NCBI RefSeq assembly: GCF_046546515.1 | Contig: NZ_JBKHKJ010000015.1 | Coordinates: 1-64,000, forward strand | DNA: 64,000 bases | Reading direction: 5' to 3' | Source: Parasediminibacterium sp046546515 | Lineage (GTDB): Bacteria; Bacteroidota; Bacteroidia; Chitinophagales; Chitinophagaceae | Shown here: positions 42,279 through 50,479 of the stretch, piece by piece | Layout: every line of letters begins with the position of its first letter | Numbering within the stretch: position 1 is the first letter of the stretch | The notes under the pieces: generated by a model | The model's input: only the letters and a program-made list of their open reading frames with translations | Told to the model about the DNA's origin: nothing | The model's database searches: none | Position numbers and translations under genes: made by a program

Positions 42279-43682
42279 CTAATCTTTTATCTCCCCCACC
42301 ATTTCCACAGGAACAACCCATTGGTCAAATTCTTCAGGGGTTACATAGCCTAGGGCTACTGCTGTTTCTTTTAGCGTGCTATGGTTTTTATGTGCTGTCT
42401 GGGCTATTTCTGCTGCTTTGTAATAGCCTATTTTTGTATTTAGGGCGGTTACCAGCATCAAGCTATTGTCCACATGCTTTTTAATATTGGCTTCCAGTGG
42501 GGCTATTCCGATGGCGCATTTATCATTAAAGCTTACGCAGCCATCCCCAATCAGCCTGGCACTGTGCAGGAAATTGTAAATCATCATTGGCTTAAACACA
42601 TTTAGTTCAAAATGCCCCATGCTGCCACCTATGTTTATGGCCACATCATTGCCCATTACCTGTGCAGCTATCATGGTCAATGCCTCGCACTGCGTAGGGT
42701 TTACTTTGCCCGGCATGATGGAGGACCCTGGTTCGTTGTCTGGTATATACAATTCGCCTATGCCGCTCCTGGGGCCGCTGCTTAGCATACGCACATCGTT
42801 GGCTATTTTCATCAGGCTCACGGCTACTGTTTTCAATGCGCCATGTGCTTCCACAATGGCATCGTGTGCAGCCAATGCTTCGAATTTATTTTCAGCAGTT
42901 ATAAATGGAAGCCCTGTAAGGGCAGCGATATATTTTGCCACATTTTCTGAATAGCCTTTCGGCGTGTTGATGCCTGTGCCTACTGCCGTGCCGCCCAAAG
43001 CCAGTTCGCTAAGGTGTGCCAATGTATTTTTAATGGCTCGCAGCCCATGGTTCAATTGGCTAACATATCCGCTAAACTCCTGGCCGACTGTCAATGGCGT
43101 TGCATCCATAAAATGGGTACGGCCTATTTTCACCACATGCATGTACTCGGTGCTTTTTACTTGCAGTGTATCCCTCAGCTTTTCAATGCCTGGTATGGTT
43201 ACTTCCAGCAATATTTTATAGGCAGCAATGTGCATGGCTGTTGGGAAGGTATCATTACTCGATTGCGATTTGTTTACATCGTCATTTGGGTGCACAAATT
43301 TTTCCTTGTCGGTCAATGCGCCGCCCTTTATCACATGGCTACGGTAAGCAACTACCTCGTTCACATTCATGTTGCTTTGGGTGCCGCTGCCTGTTTGCCA
43401 AACCACCAATGGAAAATATTCATCCAGTTTGCCTTCTAAAATTTCATCACAAACTTGCCCAATCAAATCAGACTTTTCTTGGCTCAGTACGCCCGCTTCC
43501 AAGTTGGTTAAGGCCGCCGCTTTTTTCAAATAAGCAAATGCCTTGATAATTTCTTTTGGCATTTTATTAATGTCCTGCGCAATCTTAAAATTGTCTATGC
43601 TGCGTTGTGTTTGTGCGCCCCACAATACATTGGCAGGCACTTTTACCTCGCCCATTGTGTCTTTCTCAATCCTAAATTCCAT
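42279..43682 (-). CDS. fumC: class II fumarate hydratase
   Basis: A 467-residue fumarase of the argininosuccinase/fumarase superfamily, interconverting fumarate and malate in the TCA cycle. The N-terminus MEFRIEKDTMGEVKVPANV, the substrate region TGSGTQSNMNVNEVVA, HPNDDVNKSQSSNDTFPTAM and the catalytic loop GSSIMPGKVNPTQCEAL are all intact. Length matches FumC (about 465). It is monocistronic. A CAAAAGTA box (43724-43731; TACTTTTG on this strand) may be its -7 element, but I see no matching upstream TTG. It makes malate that MaeB, in the same window, can use. Confidence 0.97.
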   Translation of the reverse strand: MEFRIEKDTMGEVKVPANVLWGAQTQRSIDNFKIAQDINKMPKEIIKAFAYLKKAAALTNLEAGVLSQEKSDLIGQVCDEILEGKLDEYFPLVVWQTGSGTQSNMNVNEVVAYRSHVIKGGALTDKEKFVHPNDDVNKSQSSNDTFPTAMHIAAYKILLEVTIPGIEKLRDTLQVKSTEYMHVVKIGRTHFMDATPLTVGQEFSGYVSQLNHGLRAIKNTLAHLSELALGGTAVGTGINTPKGYSENVAKYIAALTGLPFITAENKFEALAAHDAIVEAHGALKTVAVSLMKIANDVRMLSSGPRSGIGELYIPDNEPGSSIMPGKVNPTQCEALTMIAAQVMGNDVAINIGGSMGHFELNVFKPMMIYNFLHSARLIGDGCVSFNDKCAIGIAPLEANIKKHVDNSLMLVTALNTKIGYYKAAEIAQTAHKNHSTLKETAVALGYVTPEEFDQWVVPVEMVGEIKD

Positions 43683-43795
43683 GATGGCTGTTTTTATTTT
43701 CTTGAGTATTTCTTTTTGCGGTGCAAAAGTAGCATACGAAATTTTGAATTTTGAATTTTAAATTTTTTATCAAGAGCAGTAATTTTGGGTTGTTA

Positions 43796-44254
43796 TCATT
43801 TAAAAATCCTTTTATCGAAGGGGAAGTTTTCTATCGAAATTATCTTGATTCTTATAAAATCGGGATGATTGGGGTTAATTAATAAATTATAGTCGCCTTG
43901 GGTTACTGCAGAAGGAATTTGTAGCACGCAGTATTTGTTGTCACCAATAAATTGATCGCCAATTGCCTGTGTAGCTGAAGGATGGGGAAATGCATTCCAA
44001 TCGGTTGGCAAATCAGTAGGAATTAATTTTAATAGCGAAATATCATCCGGTACATAAATTGTTACCATCATGTAGTCGCTTGGAAGTGCCGCCAAACTAA
44101 AATGAACTGCAATCTCTGCCATGGCCAATGACCTATTGATGGCAGTATAAATAATTTCTACCCCAATAGAATTCCACCTCGCCCCTTTTATGGCAGCCCC
44201 TTTGCCCGACAAAGTTGAGGCATATATTTTCTTTGATAACCTATAAGCCTCCAT
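43796..44254 (-). CDS. RES-domain toxin
   Basis: A 152-residue RES-family protein. The conserved Arg/Glu/Ser pattern is visible in KGARWNSIGVEIIYTAINRSLAMAEIAVHF, with DDISLLKLI and a GDQFIGDNKYCVLQIPSAV segment beyond. RES toxins degrade NAD+ and stop growth. The start codon overlaps the antitoxin stop (TAATG), giving the usual Xre-RES coupling. Length is normal for the family. Confidence 0.9.
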   Translation of the reverse strand: MEAYRLSKKIYASTLSGKGAAIKGARWNSIGVEIIYTAINRSLAMAEIAVHFSLAALPSDYMMVTIYVPDDISLLKLIPTDLPTDWNAFPHPSATQAIGDQFIGDNKYCVLQIPSAVTQGDYNLLINPNHPDFIRIKIISIENFPFDKRIFK

Positions 44255-44754
44255 TAAACTAAAATGCCGTAGTTAATTCTTGTTAATTCGCTAATTACCA
44301 ATTCCTTTCCATAAGAATCTCTTAAAAGGTCCAATGGCTTTAAATTACCTAAAGCAAAACTTGGTGTTTCTATCCATAGTTTAAATTTTTCCATGTCCCC
44401 AAACACTTCAAGGCCAACATTGGTAACTTCTGCCATTTCAATTATTTTTTCGGACTGGATGGATTTAAAACTTCTCGAAGTTTGCTTATACCGGTGAAGC
44501 GACTTGGTAGAAATATCCAAAAAGTCAGCCCAATTATCATCTGTAAAAGGCGTAAAATCCTGAATTAGGTTAAACAAGGAATAAGGAACACCCAACCTAA
44601 TTACCGAAATCATAAGCATTTTATTAGACAGAAAATCCGCATAAGTGATATCCTTTGTCTGGGATATAAACTTTTTATTAAAGCTTGAGCCTTTAACTAT
44701 ATTAGCTATTTCTTTGTCAAGCTTAGTTGTAATACTGGTTGTTACTGTTGCCAT
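44254..44754 (-). CDS. Xre/MbcA/ParS-type antitoxin
   Basis: A 166-residue antitoxin with an N-terminal helical/Xre-like DNA-binding region (LFNLIQDFTPFTDDNWADFL then STKSLHRYKQTSRSFKS) and a C-terminal MbcA/ParS toxin-binding domain (VTNVGLEVFGDMEKFKLWIE, PSFALGNLKPLDLLRDSYG). It neutralises the RES toxin encoded immediately downstream and probably represses the operon. I prefer ATG 44754, which has AGAGG just before it, although the spacing is short; a GTG six codons upstream is possible. Confidence 0.88.
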   Translation of the reverse strand: MATVTTSITTKLDKEIANIVKGSSFNKKFISQTKDITYADFLSNKMLMISVIRLGVPYSLFNLIQDFTPFTDDNWADFLDISTKSLHRYKQTSRSFKSIQSEKIIEMAEVTNVGLEVFGDMEKFKLWIETPSFALGNLKPLDLLRDSYGKELVISELTRINYGILV

Positions 44755-44779
44755 ATACCTCTTTTTAGACACTTGTCCA

Positions 44780-44806
44780 CAAATTTAAGACAAATTTCCA
44801 TAACAA
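44780..44806 (-). promoter_or_regulatory. promoter and possible operator of the toxin-antitoxin operon
   Basis: On the minus strand TAAATTTG (complement of 44780-44787) fits TANNTTTG, with TTG (complement of 44804-44806) 16 bp upstream, slightly short. The -7 box is one of two direct CAAATTT repeats (44780 and 44791, 11 bp apart), a plausible site for antitoxin binding. Confidence 0.4.
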
Positions 44807-44912
44807 CCTTGTTTTCTTAGCATAGCCACATGCGAATTATGGAAATCCTTCAAGCCCTCCCATGTTGGGTCAAGTAAAAACAATTCCTTTGCAACAAACA
44901 AAAAGGATACCT

Positions 44913-45980
44913 ATGTCGCAGTTATTTACGCCACTACACATAAAAGGTATTGTTTTGAAAAACAGGATAGCTATTTCGCCCATGTGCCAATATTCATCCG
45001 TGGATGGCTTTGCAAGCGATTGGCACCTAGTGCATATTGGCAGCAGGGCTGTGGGTGGTGCTGGTTTAATTATCATGGAAGCGTCGGCGGTGGTTCCCGA
45101 AGGGAGGATTACCCCGTCTGACCTTGGCATCTGGAAAGACGGGCATATTGAAAACCTGCTGCGTATTACACAATTTGTAAAAGCACAAGGATCCGTACCA
45201 GCAATACAACTAGCCCATGCTGGGCGGAAAGCCAGCGTAAGTAGCCCATGGGCAGGTAATGTATTGTTATCTGAAAACGAAGGCGGCTGGCAGCCCGTGG
45301 CTCCCAGTGCGTTAGCATTTAACGGCCATTATGCCCCGCCAAAGGCATTAACCATAGCCGAAATAAAGGGTTTGGTAACCAAATTTAAAGAGGCCGCCAG
45401 CAGGGCATTGGCAGCAGGGTTTGAAATTGTGGAAATACATGCAGCGCATGGCTACCTGATACATGAATTTTTATCGCCCCTAAGTAATACCCGCACCGAC
45501 GAATATGGCGGCAGTTTTGAGAACAGGGTACGGTTTTTATTGGAAATAACCGATGCCATTAAAGCTGTATGGCCAGCAAGCCTGCCGTTGTTTGTGCGCA
45601 TCTCCGCCACAGACTGGGTTGAAGGCGGCTGGTCGATAGAAGATTCTGTAAGTGTTTCTGCTTTGCTAAAAGAGAAAGGCATTGATTTGATAGACTGTTC
45701 GTCCGGGGGCAATATTTCCCATGCCAAAATACCGGTGGGACCATTATATCAAGTTCCCTTTGCAGCGCAAATAAAACAAGAGGCAGGTATACTAACCGGG
45801 GCGGTAGGGCTGATTACAGATGCCCCACAGGCAGAAGCCATAATTGCAACAGGTCAGGCAGATTTGGTTTTGATGGCCAGGGAATTGCTGCGCAACCCTT
45901 ATTTTCCATTCGAAGCCGCCCAAGAACTGGGTTATGAAGAAATGGCTTGGCCAGTGCAATATGAAAGGGCGAAGAAATAA
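44913..45980 (+). CDS. NADH:flavin oxidoreductase, Old Yellow Enzyme family (YqjM-like)
   Basis: A 355-residue FMN-dependent ene-reductase. ATG 44913 is preceded by AAGGAT at good distance and gives the family start SQLFTPLHIKGIVLKNRIAI. The YqjM-type site SPMCQYSS includes the modulatory cysteine. The substrate residues lie in EIHAAHGYLIHEFLSPLSN with the following RTDEYGGSFENR signature. Phosphate binding is at the C-terminus (ADLVLMARELLRNPYFPF). It is typical in length (about 340-360) and reduces activated C=C bonds with NAD(P)H. Natural substrate unknown. It is divergent from the toxin-antitoxin operon. Confidence 0.94.
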   Translation: MSQLFTPLHIKGIVLKNRIAISPMCQYSSVDGFASDWHLVHIGSRAVGGAGLIIMEASAVVPEGRITPSDLGIWKDGHIENLLRITQFVKAQGSVPAIQLAHAGRKASVSSPWAGNVLLSENEGGWQPVAPSALAFNGHYAPPKALTIAEIKGLVTKFKEAASRALAAGFEIVEIHAAHGYLIHEFLSPLSNTRTDEYGGSFENRVRFLLEITDAIKAVWPASLPLFVRISATDWVEGGWSIEDSVSVSALLKEKGIDLIDCSSGGNISHAKIPVGPLYQVPFAAQIKQEAGILTGAVGLITDAPQAEAIIATGQADLVLMARELLRNPYFPFEAAQELGYEEMAWPVQYERAKK

Positions 45981-46087
45981 GGAAAGGGGCAATAGGCAAA
46001 GGGGCAAAGAGAGAAAAACTCCACAAATATTGCCACAAATAGCCATATTTTCGCAGGCTTAATATACTTATACAAATCAATTATTTA

Positions 46088-46771
46088 ATGGATTATCGGC
46101 AATTCAAGCACATTTCTTTCGACCTATGGTTAACGTTAATACAGTCAAACCCCTATCACAAGCAGAAAAGGAACGAGTTGCTGATTGATTTTTTTAACAT
46201 TGATGCCGAGCTTTCTGTTGTAAGTGCTACCTATAGCAAATTTGACAAGTTGTTTAATAAGGTTAATGAGATTACAGGCAGGAACTTAGATGCTTATGAA
46301 TTATGGCTTATTTTCTTGAACGACCTTCAGGTTGACATCAAAAAAATAAGCAAGGCACAAATTGACGCATTTGTTGCTGCAACAGAAAAACTGTTTTTTG
46401 AATACCCTCCCGTTTTAATTGAGCCTAGCACCCCCCATATTTTCAAGCGTTTGGTAGCCGAGGGTCATACCCTTAGCCTTTTGTGCAATACGGCGTTTAC
46501 TACCAGTGTTTTCCTGCGCAAGTTATTGGACCAGTTACATATTAGCCCTTATTTTAGTTTCCAATTGTACTCTGATGAAATGCAATATTCCAAGCCTAGC
46601 CCGCAAGTGTATGAGCGTATGTTCCAAGAAGTTTCAAAAATAAAAACAATTACAAAAAAGGATATTTTGCATATTGGCGACAATGAATTTGCCGACCTGA
46701 TGGGGGCAACTAATTTTGGCATTGCTGGCAAATTATTGCAGCCAGGCCAAGGGATAGGGCATTTGTTTTAG
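46088..46771 (+). CDS. HAD-superfamily hydrolase
   Basis: A 227-residue HAD phosphatase-like protein. Motif I is present in variant form, HISFDLWLTLIQSN: the first aspartate (nucleophile) is kept but the usual second Asp of DxD is Trp, as in the DLWLT/DxWxT subgroup related to haloacid dehalogenases. Motif II has LSLLCNTAF, motif III the lysine in QYSKPSPQVYERMF, and motif IV DILHIGDNEFADLMGATN. The C1 helical cap lies between residues 15 and 95. The missing second Asp suggests that it is not an ordinary phosphatase. Substrate unknown. Confidence 0.8.
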   Translation: MDYRQFKHISFDLWLTLIQSNPYHKQKRNELLIDFFNIDAELSVVSATYSKFDKLFNKVNEITGRNLDAYELWLIFLNDLQVDIKKISKAQIDAFVAATEKLFFEYPPVLIEPSTPHIFKRLVAEGHTLSLLCNTAFTTSVFLRKLLDQLHISPYFSFQLYSDEMQYSKPSPQVYERMFQEVSKIKTITKKDILHIGDNEFADLMGATNFGIAGKLLQPGQGIGHLF

Positions 46772-46822
46772 CCACAAAGTGTTTAGCCACGAAGGCACAA
46801 AAACACGAAGAAGCACAAGGAA
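46771..46822. repeat. GCCACAAAG / CACGAAGGCAC dispersed repeat
   Basis: AGCCACAAAGTG, AGCCACGAAGGCAC and AAACACGAAGAAGCAC follow one another right after the HAD gene stop. It is the same family as at 2277 and 17884. Confidence 0.65.
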
Positions 46823-46953
46823 AAAGGAGTACAAATCTCTTTTAGATTGAGAAACTAAAGATTCTATTTATTAAATTTTGTATTATATATAGAACAATCC
46901 CATACAAATCCTCCTCCATCACCTATTACCAATATGGCAATGGGGCAGCAGTA

Positions 46954-47682
46954 GTGTTTTGTTTCCATGGTTATGGGCTAGATGGCAGCAGCTTTGCTTT
47001 TTTAGAGCCCGTGTTAGGACATGAGTACACATTGATTTGCATAGATCTGCCTTTTCACGGCAGCACTATTTGGCAGGAAGGGTTGTTAATGGCAACGGAG
47101 GATTTATTGGATATCATGCAACAGGTGCATCCTTGCCAAGGCAAAGCATTTAGCTTGCTGGGGTATAGCATGGGTGGCAGGGTAGCTTTGCATGTATTGC
47201 AGGCTGTGCCTGCCCAAATAAAGAAAGTAGTTTTGATAGCACCAGATGGCCTCCGCCACAATTTTTGGCAACAGTTGGCTACGCAATATGCTGCTGGTAG
47301 GAGATTGTTTCACTACACAATGCTGCACCCAAATTGGCTGTTTGGGCTTATTAATTTTGCTGCTCGCATCAAGTTGCTCAATAAAAGCATCGCAAAATTT
47401 GCACAGAATCACATAAATAATCCAGAAGAACGGAAGGCTTTGTATAAGCGGTGGTTGACAATGCGGGATTTCTCCACAAATACCCATTTGCTAAAGCAAC
47501 TAATTGAGCGATATAAAATACCTGTAAACATGCTTTTTGGGCAATTTGACAGGGTAATCCCTTCCAAAGCTGGCTTGGCGTTTAAAGGAACTAGCAATCT
47601 GACTACCATAAAAGAAATACCCGCCGGGCATCAATTATTAAAAGAGCAATATGCTGCTGATATTGCTGGTTTATTTTCCTAG
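46954..47682 (+). CDS. alpha/beta hydrolase with unclear start codon
   Basis: An alpha/beta-hydrolase of about 242 residues from the only standard start (GTG 46954). The oxyanion region is FCFHGYGLDGSSF, the nucleophile elbow LLGYSMGGRVALHVL, and the acid and His lie in LFGQFDRVIPSK and PAGHQLLKEQ. The frame stays open upstream to a TAG at 46843 and reads SITYYQYGNGAAVVFCFHG, which is the normal first beta strands of this fold, so the true N-terminus lies upstream. No ATG, GTG or TTG is found there; initiation at ATT or ATA, or a mutated start, is possible. An AAGGAG at 46823 has no start codon at a useful distance. Substrate unknown. Confidence 0.75.
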   Translation: MFCFHGYGLDGSSFAFLEPVLGHEYTLICIDLPFHGSTIWQEGLLMATEDLLDIMQQVHPCQGKAFSLLGYSMGGRVALHVLQAVPAQIKKVVLIAPDGLRHNFWQQLATQYAAGRRLFHYTMLHPNWLFGLINFAARIKLLNKSIAKFAQNHINNPEERKALYKRWLTMRDFSTNTHLLKQLIERYKIPVNMLFGQFDRVIPSKAGLAFKGTSNLTTIKEIPAGHQLLKEQYAADIAGLFS

Positions 47683-47718
47683 CGTTTGGCGAGAACGCTA
47701 CTGACAGGAAAAATCATA

Positions 47719-47760
47719 AAAAGGCGCAAGCATTCTATTAATGCTTGCGCCCATATTTTA
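47719..47760. terminator. bidirectional terminator between convergent hydrolase genes
   Basis: Perfect arms GGCGCAAGCAT (47723-47733) and ATGCTTGCGCC (47741-47751), with A-rich and T-rich flanks on either side. A smaller hairpin, AGCGTT/AACGCT, precedes it at about 47682-47699. Confidence 0.9.
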
Positions 47761-47775
47761 AAAATAATATCGTGT

Positions 47776-48675
47776 TTAATAGATAGTGCCTGTTGCTGCC
47801 TCTTCAGTAGCATAAGCAGGTGTTCCTGTTGTTAAAGTGTCGTTAGTGATAAATTGGATTAAATCGGCATTCAATTTATCCTTTTCTGTATAGAATAGGC
47901 CATGTGGGGCAGCATCATACACCAAATATTCATTTTCAGGTATCAATTCCGAAGCCTTGTCTGCACTTACTTCAATAGGTACTGTTTTGTCGCTATTGCC
48001 ATGTATAATTAGCGTAGGTACATTAATTAGTGGCGTGTCGTCACGGAAATCAGTATAGGCAAATGCTTCCAGGCATTCTCTTGTAGCCCTTGGCGAAGCT
48101 ACTGCACAAAGCATACGGTAATAGTCCAGTAACGGCGCACTTACAGGATGGTTGAGCATATTAATGCCAAAAAATTGGTTGCCAAATGTATCCAGAAAGC
48201 CTACACGGTCGGCATTGATATTGTCCATCATTTCCTGAAACATTTCGGTAGGAACGCCCTCTTCGTTATTGTCTGTTTTAGGCATATAAGGTAGTATGCT
48301 AGAAATCAATACTACTTTTGAAATGCGTTCGCCGCCATAATTTTTAAAATAGCGGGCTACTTCGCCGCCCCCCATTGAAAAACCCACAAGGGTTACATCC
48401 TGAAGGTCTAGCTGTTCCAATACAGCTTTTAAGTCTGCCGTAAGGGTATTGTAATCATAGCCATTCCATGGTTTGTCTGATTGGCCAAAGCCACGCCTGT
48501 CGTAAGTTATTACACGGAAACCAGCATCCACCAAAGGTTCTTCTTGGTATTCCCACATTTCTTTGCTCAATGGCCAGCCATGTATCAGCACAATTGGCTT
48601 TCCTGATCCATTATCGCAATATGCCAGTTTTATTTTTTCGGCATCACTGCTGTTTTGCACTTCTATGTATTTCAT
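47776..48675 (-). CDS. alpha/beta hydrolase of the non-haem chloroperoxidase/esterase type
   Basis: A 299-residue alpha/beta-hydrolase. It has the oxyanion segment VLIHGWPLSKEMWEYQ, TYDRRGFGQSDKPWNGYDY and the nucleophile elbow LVGFSMGGGEVARYF, with the catalytic Asp and His in IIHGNSDKTVPIEVS and DAAPHGLFYTEK. This is the pattern of cofactor-free haloperoxidases, which in practice are esterases or perhydrolases. A ~20-residue Thr/Ala-rich tail (TTGTPAYATEEAATGTIY) is unusual. No signal peptide, so cytoplasmic. Monocistronic. Confidence 0.9.
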   Translation of the reverse strand: MKYIEVQNSSDAEKIKLAYCDNGSGKPIVLIHGWPLSKEMWEYQEEPLVDAGFRVITYDRRGFGQSDKPWNGYDYNTLTADLKAVLEQLDLQDVTLVGFSMGGGEVARYFKNYGGERISKVVLISSILPYMPKTDNNEEGVPTEMFQEMMDNINADRVGFLDTFGNQFFGINMLNHPVSAPLLDYYRMLCAVASPRATRECLEAFAYTDFRDDTPLINVPTLIIHGNSDKTVPIEVSADKASELIPENEYLVYDAAPHGLFYTEKDKLNADLIQFITNDTLTTGTPAYATEEAATGTIY

Positions 48676-48846
48676 GTTTTTAAATTTTAGAAATAATAGC
48701 CATAATAACTATGCCATTATCTTTTGGCTAGGCACTGGTTTTTAATGGGCAAACAATGCCACAATTTTAGTGGAAGGTTATCGGCATTTTAAACGAAAAG
48801 AAAGGCTTTTGTAATTTATAATATAATTAACTGACCTTGTACATTT

Positions 48847-48934
48847 GCTAAAAAATCACCACATAGGCATAATAGGCATATAGATTTGAAAAGAATAAAG
48901 GACATTTAGGCAGGATAGGCCAATATACGCTTCA
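48847..48934 (-). repeat. ~90-bp repeat, left boundary of the accessory island
   Basis: The reverse complement of this stretch matches 52705-52796 closely. Shared blocks are AATGAAGC, GGCCTATC/AGCCTATC, TGCCTAA, CCTTTATTCTTTTC, AATCTAT, GCCTATT and ATGTGGTGATTTTTT. The two copies are inverted and enclose the transposases and toxin-like remnants. The rest of the gap from 48676 to 49290 is AT-rich and gene-free apart from the palindrome at 49065. Confidence 0.75.
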
Positions 48935-49064
48935 TTAGCAACTGTGCTTTGTGAAACAGAAAGGAAAAAAGCAAAAATTTCCTTCGACAAGCCATGTTTT
49001 TCCCTTTAATTCCTATAGCCAATTCCTAGTGTAATAATTTTTTTGAAATAATTTAATTTATTCG

Positions 49065-49098
49065 AAAAATTTTATTACAATATTGTAATAAAATTTTT
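49065..49098. repeat. perfect 34-bp A/T palindrome
   Basis: The 34 bases are identical to their own reverse complement, with centre CAATATTG and outer AAAAATTTT/AAAATTTTT. A run of A on one side and T on the other would let it work as a terminator in either direction, but there is no adjacent gene end. Confidence 0.9.
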
Positions 49099-49291
49099 GT
49101 CATAATTTTATTTATTGCAAAAAAAATATTGCAAAAAAAATTGACCGGCAATTCATGAAGGCTAGAAGCATCACTCAAAAAAGAGAGAAGCGCAATATTT
49201 GTTTTCTTTGTATTGCGATTCCTTTGAAACATTGCTCTTTTTGCTACCTTTTTTAGTTCAGCTTGGTGTAGAGTTCCAAAAAAAGTGATGC

Positions 49292-49342
49292 TCGGTGTAG
49301 TCTCCCGACTACGTCGCAACGTTTGCAAATCTCCTGATTTGC
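49292..49342. repeat. REP/BIME pair upstream of intact RAYT
   Basis: Two hairpins: GTAGTC/GACTAC (about 49297-49312, followed by GTCG) and GCAAATCTCCTGATTTGC (49325-49342). The mirror image of this pair follows the transposase gene. Confidence 0.85.
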
Positions 49343-49386
49343 GTTTTGCATATCCGCATAATTAGCGAAATACTTATCTTTATCCT

Positions 49387-49932
49387 ATGCCACAAGGTTA
49401 TCAGATATACAACCAGCAAGCTGCCTACTTTCTTACTTTTCAGGTAGTAGAATGGGTAGATGTGTTCACCCGTCCTGCTTATAAAAACATTGTTACAGAT
49501 TGTTTTAACTTTTGTAGGAAAAATAAGGGGTTGCAATTGTTTGGTTATGTTATCATGACCAATCATGTACACTTGATAGCACGGGCTAAAGAAAGCTGTC
49601 AGCTTTCGGATATAGTACGCGATTTTAAAAAGTTTACTGCTAATCAAATTTTGCCGTTTTTAGCAGGTACACAAGAAAGCAGAAGAGATTGGATGTTAAA
49701 ACGTTTTGGATTTGGAGCGGCTGCCCATCAAAGAAATAGCCATTACCAATTTTGGACACATGAAAACCATGCAATAGAACTAATTAGTGCCTATTTTGCA
49801 CAACAAAAATTAGCATACATCCATAACAACCCTGTAAGGGCTGCAATTGTTGATAAGCCAGAAGATTATTTGTATACTAGTGCAATGAATTATGCTGGCA
49901 GGAAAGGCTTAATTGAAATTGATTTGTTATAG
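49387..49932 (+). CDS. REP-associated tyrosine transposase (RAYT, Y1 HUH family)
   Basis: A 181-residue, apparently intact Y1 transposase. The HUH motif is H60-V-H62 in YVIMTNHVHLIARA, and the nucleophile is Tyr144 in QQKLAYIHNNPVRAAIV. The N-terminal YFLTFQVVEWVDVFTRPAY and the FKKFTANQI stretch are also typical of the Bacteroidota RAYTs. RAYTs nick REP palindromes in single-stranded DNA. The gene sits exactly between mirrored REP pairs (49292-49342 and 49937-49988), as expected for a self-contained REP-RAYT unit. It is similar to the broken copy at 51264. Confidence 0.93.
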   Translation: MPQGYQIYNQQAAYFLTFQVVEWVDVFTRPAYKNIVTDCFNFCRKNKGLQLFGYVIMTNHVHLIARAKESCQLSDIVRDFKKFTANQILPFLAGTQESRRDWMLKRFGFGAAAHQRNSHYQFWTHENHAIELISAYFAQQKLAYIHNNPVRAAIVDKPEDYLYTSAMNYAGRKGLIEIDLL

Positions 49933-49936
49933 TAAA

Positions 49937-49988
49937 GCAAATCAGGAGATTTGCGTACACTCCGACGTAGTCAGGAGACTACGCCGAG
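49937..49988. repeat. REP/BIME pair downstream of intact RAYT
   Basis: GCAAATCAGGAGATTTGC (49937-49954), then GTAGTCAGGAGACTAC (49967-49982) and CGCCGAGC. The loops are the reverse complements of those in the upstream pair, so the whole unit is symmetrical about the gene. Confidence 0.88.
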
Positions 49989-49994
49989 CGGGGA

Positions 49995-50465
49995 GATATT
50001 GCTACCAAAGAATGGAAGCAAAATGGATTAGGTGCTGTTTTGCTAATTGGTTCACCTTTACTTATTATGGAATACCCAAGTTTGTTTTGGTCGCAAAATT
50101 TGCTAGGTACTAAAGCCGCATTAATGGCGACTGATGCCTCATTACAATTATTTGAAAAACATAGTATAAATCCTATTCAAGTCATAGGCAGTACTTTTGG
50201 GCCACTTACATATAGTTTATCTGGTGCTACAACTTTCAATTATAATACCTTTAGTGTGGGTATTGACCAAAATGCGTCTGTATCGACTGTTGCAGTTTCA
50301 ACAATAGCTAATATGGTGTGAGGAAGCGCAACGAATGCTTTTGAAAAAGATGGCTTCATAGGAGCTGCTGGAGCTATTTCATCAATACCAAGTTTTTGGG
50401 GTGATGCAACAAATGCAATAATTCAAGGAAATTTCAATGAATTTATGAACCCTCCTTCAAAGTAA
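49995..50465 (+). pseudogene. C-terminal remnant A of a larger protein, possibly a polymorphic toxin
   Basis: A reading frame emerges directly from the REP element as GDIATKEWKQNGLGAVLLIG and continues without a proper start. It passes an in-frame TGA at 50319-50321 and ends at TAA 50463. After the TGA it reads DGFIGAAGAISSIPSFWGDA, which resembles the tail of remnant B (DGFHGAGGVISAIPSLYGDA). Lack of a 5' end and an internal stop mark it as decayed. The Gly/Ala-rich hydrophobic content and the small gene that follows suggest a toxin tip with its immunity gene, but I recognise no toxin family. Confidence 0.5.
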
Positions 50466-50479
50466 ATAATCAAAAGCAA

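Noticed and set aside
49053..49328. Minus-strand ORF of 91 codons upstream of the RAYT
   Set aside because: It runs through the REP hairpins and the 34-bp palindrome, has biased low-complexity sequence, and its C-terminal half lies in an A/T repeat. Treated as an accidental frame.
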